This document shows, piece after piece, positions 1-6,333 of a DNA stretch of 21,517 bases. The DNA is from JALZDI01 sp965653225 (GTDB lineage Bacteria > Actinomycetota > Actinomycetes > Propionibacteriales > Nocardioidaceae), in NCBI GenBank assembly GCA_965653225.1, contig CBFGZI010000058.1, positions 1-21,517 of the forward strand. Reading direction: 5' to 3'. A model generated the notes under the pieces. The model did no database searches and was not told where the DNA came from. It worked only from the letters and a program-made list of their open reading frames with translations. The position numbers and the translations under genes were made by a program. Numbering within the stretch: the first letter of the stretch is position 1; each line of letters starts with the position of its first letter.

Positions 1-111
1 CATGGGGGAGCTTGGCGCGTCACCACATAGGGCTCCCCGCACCGTTCATGGGCATCCCGACCACTGCAGGAGGCGGAACCCCCACGGAACAGGCGGTTAC
101 ATCCGGTGCCG
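1..111. other. Unassigned sequence downstream of ftsY
   Basis: These bases lie beyond the ftsY stop in its direction of transcription. On the minus strand an ATG sits at positions 3-1, so the next gene may start at the window edge, but no good ribosome binding site precedes it. In many actinobacteria an ammonium transporter gene (amt) lies near ftsY. I looked for a GlnR-type site and found none that matches well. No hairpin with a T-run follows ftsY here. Confidence 0.3.
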
Positions 112-1329
112 TCAGGCGAGGCTGCTCTCGCCGAGCAGCGCGTCCACGAACGCCTCGGCCTCGAACGGCGCCAGGTCGTCGGCGCCCTCGCCCAGGCCGA
201 CGAGCTTGACGGGTACGCCGAGCTCGCGCTGCACCGCGATGACGATTCCGCCCTTGGCGGTGCCGTCGAGCTTGGTCAGCACGATGCCGGTCACGTCGAC
301 GACCTCGGAGAAGACGCGGGCCTGCATCATGCCGTTCTGGCCGGTGGTCGCGTCGAGCACCAGCAGCACCTCGGCCACCGGGGCGAGCTTCTCGACCACC
401 CGCTTGACCTTGCCCAGCTCGTCCATCAGCCCGGTCTTGGTGTGCAGCCGGCCAGCGGTGTCGACGAGCACGGTGTCGGCCTCGCGCTCGATGCCCGCCT
501 TCACCGCCTCGTACGCCACGCTGGCCGGGTCGCTGCCCTCGGGTCCGCGCACGGTGTGGACCCCGACCCGCTCACCCCAGGTCTGCAGCTGGTCGGCCGC
601 CGCGGCCCGGAACGTGTCGGCCGCGCCCAGCACCACGTCGGCCTCCTGTGCGACCAGCACGCGCGCGATCTTGCCGACCGTCGTGGTCTTGCCCGACCCG
701 TTGACGCCGACCACCAGCACCACGCCGGGCCTGCCCTCGGCGCGTCGTACCTTGAGCTCGCGGTCCAGCCCGGGGTCGACCAGCGTCACCAGCTCGTCGC
801 GCAGGATCCGCCGCGCCTCCTCGCCGGACTCGACGCCCTCGACCCGCACCCGCTCCCGCAGGCGTTCGACCAGCTCCTGGGACGGGCCGACGCCGAGGTC
901 GGAGGTGAGCAGGGTGTCCTCGATCTCCTCCCAGGTGTCCTCGTCGATGCGGTCCCGTGACAGCAGCGACAGCAGCGCCTTGCCGAACGTGGTCTGCGAC
1001 CGGGCCAGCCGCGAGCGCAGCCGGACCAGGCGACCCTGCGGCGGCTCCGGGCGCTCGACCTCGGGGGCCCGTTCGGGGGCCTCGGGCCGCTCCTCCTCGA
1101 CCTCGGGAAGGCGGACGTCCTCGACCGTGCGGGTGGGCGTGTCCCGCGGCGGCTCGGCGTCCTCGCCGACCCCGGGCTCGGCGACCCCCGGGCGCTCCGC
1201 GGTCTCGGTGGCGCTGCCGGTGGGAGCCTGCTTCCTACGGCTCCGGCGTACGCTCCCGGCGACCAGCCCGGCGACGGCGACGACGGCCACGACGGCCAGC
1301 GCGATGATGAGGAAGAGAAAGTCACCCAC
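112..1329 (-). CDS. ftsY: Signal recognition particle receptor FtsY
   Basis: FtsY is the membrane receptor GTPase that docks the SRP (Ffh-4.5S RNA)-ribosome complex for co-translational membrane insertion. The 405-aa protein starts with a hydrophobic anchor (residues about 4-25) followed by RRSRR, then an acidic, proline-rich linker (about 35-100), the helical N domain (about 105-190) and the NG GTPase core. Visible motifs are G1 GVNGSGKTTT (208-217), DTFRAAA (238-244), DTAGR (290-294), TKLDGTAKGG (352-361) and GLGEGADDL near the C-terminus. The true membrane-spanning N-terminus is common in actinobacterial FtsY and unlike the soluble E. coli form. The start is GTG at 1329, with GAGG a few bases upstream. 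The gene follows a small membrane-protein gene on the same strand, 82 nt away, and may share its transcript. Assignment is secure. Confidence 0.97.
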   Translation of the reverse strand: MGDFLFLIIALAVVAVVAVAGLVAGSVRRSRRKQAPTGSATETAERPGVAEPGVGEDAEPPRDTPTRTVEDVRLPEVEEERPEAPERAPEVERPEPPQGRLVRLRSRLARSQTTFGKALLSLLSRDRIDEDTWEEIEDTLLTSDLGVGPSQELVERLRERVRVEGVESGEEARRILRDELVTLVDPGLDRELKVRRAEGRPGVVLVVGVNGSGKTTTVGKIARVLVAQEADVVLGAADTFRAAAADQLQTWGERVGVHTVRGPEGSDPASVAYEAVKAGIEREADTVLVDTAGRLHTKTGLMDELGKVKRVVEKLAPVAEVLLVLDATTGQNGMMQARVFSEVVDVTGIVLTKLDGTAKGGIVIAVQRELGVPVKLVGLGEGADDLAPFEAEAFVDALLGESSLA

Positions 1330-1351
1330 GATGCCTCATCCTCTCAGATGC

Positions 1352-1382
1352 GGCCCACCTTGAGGGCCGGGCGCCGTGGGCC
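1352..1382 (-). other. Hairpin between small membrane protein gene and ftsY
   Basis: GGCCCAC (1352-1358) and GTGGGCC (1376-1382) form a 7-bp perfect stem with a 17-nt GC-rich loop, 23 nt before the ftsY start codon on the minus strand. No T-run follows. It could be an intra-operon processing or attenuation structure, or chance pairing in GC-rich DNA. Confidence 0.3.
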
Positions 1383-1411
1383 ATCGGGCCGGGCCAGCAG
1401 CTCCGCCGTGG

Positions 1412-1666
1412 TCAGTGCCCGCCGTGCCGGCTCGGGCGGCGCAGGCCGCCCTGCCGGACATGCAGCCGGCGTTCGGGGTCGTCGTGCTGTGCGGGCTCGG
1501 TGGGCACCCGCCAGCGCTCGACGAAGCTCTCCAGCCACTCCGTCAGCCAGGGAGCCCCCGGGACGTCGCGGCCCCGCTGGACGAACGCCACGTACGCCAC
1601 GACCAGCCCAGCGACCACAAGAATCACGATCATGGCCACGAACACCACGAGCATGGCGAAGAACAT
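1412..1666 (-). CDS. Small single-span membrane protein, function unknown
   Basis: I do not recognise a family. The 84-aa product has one strong hydrophobic segment at residues 3-29 (MLVVFVAMIVILVVAGLVV...), then a cytoplasmic-type tail of about 55 residues. The tail has PWLTEWLESFVERW, which looks like an amphipathic helix, and a basic His/Arg-rich end. I chose ATG at 1666. An in-frame GTG two codons upstream (1672) is also possible and has GGGG 7 nt before it. An open frame continues further upstream to 1966, but the hydrophobic start and the loss of coding character before it argue for the short form. The gene lies 82 nt before ftsY on the same strand and may be co-transcribed. The N-in or N-out topology cannot be settled from sequence alone. 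Confidence 0.7.
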   Translation of the reverse strand: MFFAMLVVFVAMIVILVVAGLVVAYVAFVQRGRDVPGAPWLTEWLESFVERWRVPTEPAQHDDPERRLHVRQGGLRRPSRHGGH

Positions 1667-1805
1667 GCCCACTGCAGTACCCCGATCACGTTCCAAGTCA
1701 CGCCGCCCCGCACCCGGGGCATGTCGGTTACATGCTCCCACACGCACCCGCAGCGGGAGGCGCGTCGGTGTTCTCGTGTCGTCTCGAACCACGTAGGTTT
1801 TGCGC

Positions 1806-2816
1806 ATGACCTGGCGAAGCCGTATCTCCCCGCTCCTGCGCCGCCTCGGCCTCGACTCGACCCGCCTCGGCAACGGAGCCGTGCTGGTGAGCCGCCGCGG
1901 GAAGAATCCGCGGGTGCAGCCGCTGACGAAGCAGGCGTGGCTGGTCACGCTCGAGGACCGCGCCAAGGGCTACCGCGTCGACCAGGTCGGCGACGACGCC
2001 GTACTGCTCCAGCCGCCCGGGCGACGCCGCCGGTCCGTGCTGCAGATGGGCCGCAAGGACCTGCGCACCCACCTGCTGGTGGACCATCAGGCGGCCCGCG
2101 CGAACATGCGCCAGCACCAGCGCCACATCTACCAGTACCTCGTCGACGAGCACGTCAGCTGGATGCTGCGCGAGCTCGGCGTGAACGTCGTCCTCGACGT
2201 CGGGGCCAACACCGGGCAGTTCGCGCGGCACCTGCGCAGCACCGGCTACACGGGGCGCATCGTGTCGTTCGAGCCGCTGCCCCACCTCGTCACGAGGCTG
2301 CGGGAGGCCGCGAAGGACGACCCCGACTGGCTCGTGTACGACCACGCTCTCGGCGACGCCGAGGGCGAGTTCGAGATGAACGTGACCGAGGGCCAAGGCG
2401 TCACCAGCTCCCTGCTTCCGGCCAGCGAGTTCGGCAAGGACTGGTCGAGCCGTCTGCGCAACACCACCACGCAGACCATCCGCGTGCGGCGGCTCGACGA
2501 CATGTTCGATGAGGCCGTCGCGGGCGTCGCGTCGCCGCGGGTCTACCTGAAGATGGACACCCAGGGCTTCGACCTGCAGGTGTTCGCCGGTGCCGGCGAC
2601 CACGTCAAGCAGGTGGTCGGCATGCAGTCGGAGGTGTCGTCGGTCCCGATCTACGACGGCATGCCGCGGCTCCCCGAGCAGATCTCGGTCTACGAGGCGG
2701 CCGGCTTCGAGAACACCGGCATGTTCCCCGTGACTCGCGACCCGAAGACCCACCGGGTCATCGAGTTCGACGCGGTGATGATCCGCGTCGACGCACTGGA
2801 CTCGGCGCAGGGCTGA
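1806..2816 (+). CDS. FkbM family SAM-dependent methyltransferase
   Basis: This 336-aa protein has the FkbM methyltransferase fold, whose members O-methylate sugars or polyketide-type hydroxyls. The AdoMet site LDVGANTGQFARHL lies at 130-143, the acidic strand-2 motif VSFEPLP at 153-159, and the family hallmark LKMDTQGFDLQVF at 248-260. The first about 115 residues form a basic region with no domain I recognise. The start is ATG at 1806 with AGG 8 nt upstream; a TTG two codons earlier is possible. No glycosyltransferase or sugar-nucleotide genes are nearby, so its substrate cannot be guessed from context. It is divergent from the small membrane-protein gene, with 139 nt between them. Confidence 0.9.
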   Translation: MTWRSRISPLLRRLGLDSTRLGNGAVLVSRRGKNPRVQPLTKQAWLVTLEDRAKGYRVDQVGDDAVLLQPPGRRRRSVLQMGRKDLRTHLLVDHQAARANMRQHQRHIYQYLVDEHVSWMLRELGVNVVLDVGANTGQFARHLRSTGYTGRIVSFEPLPHLVTRLREAAKDDPDWLVYDHALGDAEGEFEMNVTEGQGVTSSLLPASEFGKDWSSRLRNTTTQTIRVRRLDDMFDEAVAGVASPRVYLKMDTQGFDLQVFAGAGDHVKQVVGMQSEVSSVPIYDGMPRLPEQISVYEAAGFENTGMFPVTRDPKTHRVIEFDAVMIRVDALDSAQG

Positions 2817-2862
2817 GCGCCGCGCGTACGCGAAAAGCGCCCGTACAAGAGTCGCCGCACTT

Positions 2863-2879
2863 TCTTGAACCATTCAAGA
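2863..2879. promoter_or_regulatory. Probable operator of the fur-katA unit (perfect dyad)
   Basis: TCTTGAA-CCA-TTCAAGA is a perfect 7-bp inverted repeat with a 3-nt spacer, 20 nt upstream of the Fur-family start codon. It overlaps a second perfect palindrome, CAAGATCTTG (2875-2884), giving a third half-site. Short TTGA/TCAA dyads of this kind in front of a fur-catalase pair are typical of autoregulatory FurA/CatR/PerR sites. CAAGAT (2875-2880) could serve as a -10, in which case bound repressor would block polymerase. The site is AT-richer than its surroundings. Binding is inferred, not shown. Confidence 0.65.
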
Positions 2880-2899
2880 TCTTGTGGTGGGCTGGTGCC

Positions 2900-3319
2900 A
2901 TGGATGCCGCTCAGCAGCTCCGTGACAACGGCCTGCGGGTGACGCGGCCGCGAGTGGCGGCGCTGGACGTGCTCTCCGGCGGGGGCCATCTGACCGTGGA
3001 CGAGGTGCGCGCCGGCGTCGGCGTGCGCATCGGCGCGGTGTCGGTGCAGGCCATGTACGACGTGCTGGGCGCGCTGGCCGAGGTCCGGCTGGTCCGGCGG
3101 ATCGAGCCTGCCGGCAGCCCGACCCGCTACGAGTCGCGAGCGGGCGACAACCACCACCACCTGGTCTGCCGAGGTTGCGGCCGGGTCGTCGACGTCGACT
3201 GCGTCGTGGGCGACCCGCCGTGCATGCAGCCGGCGGCCTCCGCCGACACCGCGGGATTCACGGTCGACGAGGCCGAGGTCACCTTCTGGGGCCGCTGTCC
3301 GGACTGCCGGCGGGCCTGA
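2900..3319 (+). CDS. Fur-family (CatR/FurA-type) transcriptional repressor
   Basis: The 139-aa protein has the Fur layout. The winged helix comes first (residues 1-80), with GLRVTRPRVAALDVL, GHLTVDEV and the recognition-helix region GAVSVQAMYDVLGAL. The dimerisation and metal domain then carries HHHLVCRGCGRVVDVDC (85-101) and a C-terminal CPDC (133-136). C90/C93 and C133/C136 make the usual structural zinc site; H85-H87 belong to the regulatory metal region. The recognition helix has AMYD where most family members have TVYR. I chose ATG at 2900 with GGTGGG upstream; a TTG at 2882 in the same frame would add six residues and start inside the operator. Position 60 nt before a catalase gene points to peroxide or iron/heme-linked control of that gene and of itself. 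Confidence 0.9.
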   Translation: MDAAQQLRDNGLRVTRPRVAALDVLSGGGHLTVDEVRAGVGVRIGAVSVQAMYDVLGALAEVRLVRRIEPAGSPTRYESRAGDNHHHLVCRGCGRVVDVDCVVGDPPCMQPAASADTAGFTVDEAEVTFWGRCPDCRRA

Positions 3320-3350
3320 ACAAGCCACCCCTGCAGCCGCTTTGTCTGCG

Positions 3351-3360
3351 GTGACGTCAC
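3351..3360. promoter_or_regulatory. 10-bp palindrome between fur and katA
   Basis: GTGACGTCAC is a perfect palindrome centred about 25 nt before the katA start. It is unlike the dyad before the fur gene, so it is probably not a second site for the same repressor. It may be a binding site for another regulator or chance. Confidence 0.2.
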
Positions 3361-3379
3361 GACCGAAGGGACAGATCGC

Positions 3380-4861
3380 ATGCCCGACAAGCCCACCAAC
3401 GACAGCGCACCGCGCGCCACCACCGACAACGGAGCGCCCGCACCGAGCCACGAGATCACGCAGAGCGTGGGCGCCAACGGCCCGCTGCTGCTGCAGGACT
3501 TCCACTTCCTCGAGCACATGGCGCACTTCAACCGGGAGCGGGTGCCCGAGCGCAACGTGCACGCCAAGGGCTCTGGTGCGTTCGGCTACTTCGAGACGAC
3601 CGAGGACGTCAGCAGGTACACGCGCGCCGCGATGTTCCAGCCGGGCGTCAAGACCGAGATGCTGGCACGCTTCTCGACGGTCGCCGGCGAGATGGGGTCG
3701 GCCGACTCCGTCCGCGACCCACGCGGCTTCGCGCTGAAGTTCTACACCTCCGAGGGGAACTACGACCTCGTCGGCAACAACACGCCCATCTTCTTCATCC
3801 GCGACACGATGAAGTTCCCGCACTTCATCCGCTCCCAGAAGCGTCAGCCCGACTCCGGTCTGCAGGACTTCGAGATGCGCTGGGACTTCTGGACCCTCAA
3901 CCCCGAGTCGTCACACCAGGTCACGTACCTGATGGGCGACCGCGGGATCCCGAGGAGCTACCGGCACATGAACGGGTACGGCTCGCACACCTACATGTGG
4001 GTCAACGCCGACGGTGAGCGGTTCTGGGTCAAGTACCACTTCGAGTCCGACCAGGGTGTCGAGAACCTCACCGCGGACGAGGGCGAGAAGCTGGCCGGCG
4101 AGGACCCCGACGTGCACCGCCGGGACCTGTTCGAGTCGATCAAACGCGGTGACTTCCCGAGCTGGACCCTGTACGTCCAGGTCATCCCGTACGAGGAGGG
4201 CCTGCAGTACCGCTACAACATCTTCGACGTGACCAAGACCGTGTCGCAGAAGGACTACCCGCGCATCAAGGTCGGCCGGATGGTCCTCGACCGCAACCCC
4301 GAGAACCACTTCGCCCAGATCGAGCAGGCGGCCTTCGAGCCCAGCGCGCTGGTGCCGGGCATCGGGCTGTCGCCGGACAAGATGCTGCAGGGCCGGATCT
4401 TCTCCTACGCCGACACCCACCGCTACCGCATCGGACCCAACTACCAGCAGCTTCCGGTCAACTCCCCCAAGGTGGAGGTGGCCTCGTACAACCAGGACGG
4501 CCCGATGCGCTACGGCTTCCGCGCCGGCCAGCCGCCGTACTACCCCAACACCAAGAACGGCCCGGTCGTCACCGAGGACCCCTGGGCCGACACGGTGTTC
4601 GACGTCGACGGCGACATCGTGCGCGAGAAGCAGCCGCTGAGCAAGGACGACGACGACTACTCGCAGGCCCGCACCCTGCTCACCGAGGTGATGGGCGCCG
4701 ACGAGCGGACGCGTCTCGTGGACAACGTCGCAGGCACCCTGAGCGACGTCTCCGAGGGGCTGCGCGAGCGCGTCTACGAGTACTGGCGCGCGATCGACAA
4801 GGAGACCGGCGACCGCATCGCCGCCGCCGGCAAGGGCGAGTCGGCCCAGCTGCCGAAGTGA
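3380..4861 (+). CDS. katA: Monofunctional heme catalase (small-subunit, clade 3 type)
   Basis: Catalase converts two hydrogen peroxide molecules to water and oxygen in the cytoplasm. The 493-aa length fits the small-subunit class without the extra C-terminal flavodoxin-like domain. The active-site His is in VPERNVHAKG (H61), the catalytic Asn in LVGNNTPIFF (about 133-134), RFSTVAGEMGS lies at 98-108, and the heme-ligand Tyr is Y343 in RIFSYADTHRYRIG. The start is ATG at 3380 with AAGGGA 8-9 nt upstream. A Fur-family repressor lies 60 nt upstream on the same strand and most likely controls it. Strong hairpins follow the stop. The symbol is by family; katA versus katE naming cannot be settled here. 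Confidence 0.97.
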   Translation: MPDKPTNDSAPRATTDNGAPAPSHEITQSVGANGPLLLQDFHFLEHMAHFNRERVPERNVHAKGSGAFGYFETTEDVSRYTRAAMFQPGVKTEMLARFSTVAGEMGSADSVRDPRGFALKFYTSEGNYDLVGNNTPIFFIRDTMKFPHFIRSQKRQPDSGLQDFEMRWDFWTLNPESSHQVTYLMGDRGIPRSYRHMNGYGSHTYMWVNADGERFWVKYHFESDQGVENLTADEGEKLAGEDPDVHRRDLFESIKRGDFPSWTLYVQVIPYEEGLQYRYNIFDVTKTVSQKDYPRIKVGRMVLDRNPENHFAQIEQAAFEPSALVPGIGLSPDKMLQGRIFSYADTHRYRIGPNYQQLPVNSPKVEVASYNQDGPMRYGFRAGQPPYYPNTKNGPVVTEDPWADTVFDVDGDIVREKQPLSKDDDDYSQARTLLTEVMGADERTRLVDNVAGTLSDVSEGLRERVYEYWRAIDKETGDRIAAAGKGESAQLPK

Positions 4862-4864
4862 CCT

Positions 4865-4889
4865 GACCGGCCGGCCCGGCCGGCCGGTC
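4865..4889 (+). terminator. GC hairpin immediately after katA
   Basis: GACCGGCCGGC and GCCGGCCGGTC form an 11-bp perfect stem with a 3-nt loop, starting 3 nt after the katA stop. No T-run follows, as is usual for actinobacterial terminators. It may act with the hairpin at 4901-4936 or protect the 3' end of the message. Confidence 0.5.
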
Positions 4890-4900
4890 CGAGCTCGCGT

Positions 4901-4936
4901 GAGAGCCCTCCACCGTGTTCTCCGGTGGGGGCCCTC
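4901..4936 (+). terminator. Second terminator-like hairpin of the fur-katA unit
   Basis: CCTCCACCG (4907-4915) pairs with CGGTGGGGG (4923-4931), including one G-U pair, with a loop of seven bases. GAG/CTC at the base adds a short outer helix across an internal loop. This is a typical GC-rich terminator shape without a U tract, 40 nt after the katA stop. Confidence 0.6.
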
Positions 4937-5064
4937 GTGCGTGGAGTGTGCGAGTCCGCGGCCGGGCCATGGCGGCGCTCCCCCGTCATCGCCGTCTTTT
5001 CGGACCCAGCCCGAGCGGTTCCGCAGCCGACAAGCCCAAACCCGGGGGGCAGACCGATGAGGTT

Positions 5065-5078
5065 CGCGTCGCGACGCG
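5065..5078. promoter_or_regulatory. 14-bp perfect palindrome upstream of the DUF1905 gene
   Basis: CGCGTCGCGACGCG is self-complementary and lies 36 nt before the DUF1905 start codon. It could be a regulator site or a short hairpin in the leader. CpG-rich palindromes arise often by chance at this GC content. I see no clear promoter hexamers in 4937-5113. Confidence 0.25.
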
Positions 5079-5113
5079 GTCCAACCTGAGAGGCACGAAC
5101 AGAGGAGCCCAGG

Positions 5114-5383
5114 ATGGACGAGAACTTCACCGCGGTCCTGCAGCGGCGTGCGGGCAAGGGCGGCTGGACCTACCTGGTCTGGCCGGAGTCGGTCCGGTTC
5201 TTCGGCACCCGAGGGCTGGTCAAGGTACGCGGCACCATCGACGGTCACCCGTTCCGGAGCTCCTTCATGGCGACGGGCGACGGGACCCACATGCTTCCGG
5301 TGCGCGCCGACGTGCGGAACGCCATCGGCAAGCAGGCCGGAGACAGCGTGAACGTACGTCTGCAGGAGCGGCTGCAGGCCTAA
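5114..5383 (+). CDS. DUF1905 domain protein
   Basis: The 89-aa protein fits the DUF1905 family, a small beta-barrel domain. It opens with the F-x-A-x-L pattern (ENFTAVLQRR), then WTYLVWPESV, VKVRGTIDGHPFRSSFMATGDGTHMLPV and a closing AGDSVNVRLQE. DUF1905 is often found alone or joined to a YdeI/OmpD-associated-like C-terminal domain; that second domain is absent here. Its biochemical function is not established. The start is ATG at 5114 with GAGGAG about 8 nt upstream. It stands alone between the catalase terminator and a convergent transpeptidase gene. Confidence 0.85.
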   Translation: MDENFTAVLQRRAGKGGWTYLVWPESVRFFGTRGLVKVRGTIDGHPFRSSFMATGDGTHMLPVRADVRNAIGKQAGDSVNVRLQERLQA

Positions 5384-5394
5384 GACACCTGCGT

Positions 5395-5421
5395 TGTCGT
5401 CACGGCGACGCTCCGACGACA
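5395..5421. terminator. Hairpin between convergent genes
   Basis: TGTCGTC (5395-5401) and GACGACA (5415-5421) pair perfectly around a 13-nt loop, in the 55-nt gap between the DUF1905 stop and the oppositely oriented transpeptidase stop. Its position suits a bidirectional terminator. No T-run is present on either side. Confidence 0.45.
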
Positions 5422-5438
5422 GCCGGAAACGACCCGCG

Positions 5439-6260
5439 TCAGAGGTCCTGCACCACCAGCGGGTTCTCGCCGGGACGCAGCCAGTGCACGATCCACCGCA
5501 TCTTCCGCCAGTTGCCGACCTGGGTGCATCCGGCCGTCGGCACCCACCGCTCACCGGGCCGCGAGGTGTGGTAGAAGATGCAGCACCCCTTGCCGCGCAC
5601 CGGCTTCGGGCCGACACCGGGATGCAGCCGCACGTGGTTGTAGTTGACGATGAACCCGAAGCGCATCGACGGCCGGTTACCGTCGGTGCGACCCGGCTGC
5701 TCGATCCAGGTGTTGTAGAAGCGGTTGTGCGCGTCCGTCACGATCGAGGTCGGCAGCCGGCGCCGCCACGGCATCGCACCGGGTGCATGGGTCCCGGTCG
5801 AGAACGTCACCTTGATGCGGTAGACGCCGCTCGGCGAGCGCATGTCCCCCTCGTGGGTCTTGCCGAAGCCGTTGGGGCCGATCGTCGAGCGGAAGCTTCG
5901 GATCTTCGACCACTGGCCGTTGGTCTTGAGCCAGGCCTCGGTGACCGTGCAGTAGCGCAGGGCACACCAGCGGTGGCTGTGCACGGTGCGGATCACCTGC
6001 CGGGTACGGGCGGGGACGCGGGAGGCGAAGGCCGGCGCTGTCGCCGCGACGCGTGCGTCCGTCGCCCCGGCCTTGAAGGACGCCTTGACCGGGGCGCTCA
6101 CCGGCGCCCTGACCGGGCCCCTGACCGTGGCGGGAGCGGCGTGTGCGCTGGGCAGCGCCACCAGGGCCGTGATCAGGACAGAGAAAAGCGCCCCGACCAC
6201 GGGGATCTGGGCGCGCGACACTACCGGGCCCAACGAAGACCCGACTCCAGAGCTCGGCAT
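5439..6260 (-). CDS. Secreted L,D-transpeptidase-like (YkuD/ErfK-family) protein
   Basis: L,D-transpeptidases make 3-3 cross-links in peptidoglycan or attach proteins to it, outside the membrane. This 273-aa form has a signal peptide ending near PSAHA (residue 40), a PVxA-repeat and Ala-rich linker (about 42-90) and a C-terminal catalytic domain. The domain shows RSPSGVYRIKV, FIVNYNHVRLHPG, IFYHTSRP and the Cys-bearing TAGCTQV (Cys 245). The motif differs from the classic S/T-HGC form, and several extra Cys (CALRYC, GCC) may form disulfides. The start is uncertain. ATG at 6260 has GGAGG only 2 nt away, which is too close; ATG at 6269 and GTG at 6290 are in frame. It follows the Ser/Thr kinase gene on the same strand with at most 73 nt between. 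Confidence 0.8.
   Translation of the reverse strand: MPSSGVGSSLGPVVSRAQIPVVGALFSVLITALVALPSAHAAPATVRGPVRAPVSAPVKASFKAGATDARVAATAPAFASRVPARTRQVIRTVHSHRWCALRYCTVTEAWLKTNGQWSKIRSFRSTIGPNGFGKTHEGDMRSPSGVYRIKVTFSTGTHAPGAMPWRRRLPTSIVTDAHNRFYNTWIEQPGRTDGNRPSMRFGFIVNYNHVRLHPGVGPKPVRGKGCCIFYHTSRPGERWVPTAGCTQVGNWRKMRWIVHWLRPGENPLVVQDL
6084..6132. repeat. Four degenerate 12-bp tandem units in the transpeptidase gene
   Basis: Units resembling CTGACCGGGGCG repeat about four times in register (6085, 6097, 6109, 6121). On the minus strand they encode a Pro-Val-x-Ala microrepeat just after the signal peptide, the expected place for a cell-wall-spanning linker. Length change by slippage is possible. Confidence 0.6.
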
Positions 6261-6333
6261 GTCCTCCATGATGGCGCTGGGACGCAGCACGGGTAGTGGC
6301 GTGTCCGAAACCCGCTGTGAACGTCTCCGCGGC

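Noticed and set aside
1..111. Possible GlnR (nitrogen) box and amt start at the left edge
   Set aside because: TGTAACCGCCTGTTCC on the minus strand looks only partly like a GlnR site and lacks the GAAAC half; the gene itself is outside the window.
3911..5617. 568-codon minus-strand frame opposite katA and the DUF1905 gene
   Set aside because: It is a shadow of two clear plus-strand genes, with no ribosome site and a composition typical of antisense frames.
6084..6132. Short tandem units considered as CRISPR or a regulatory array
   Set aside because: The units are 12 bp with no spacers and lie in frame in a secreted-protein linker, so they are a coding microrepeat.
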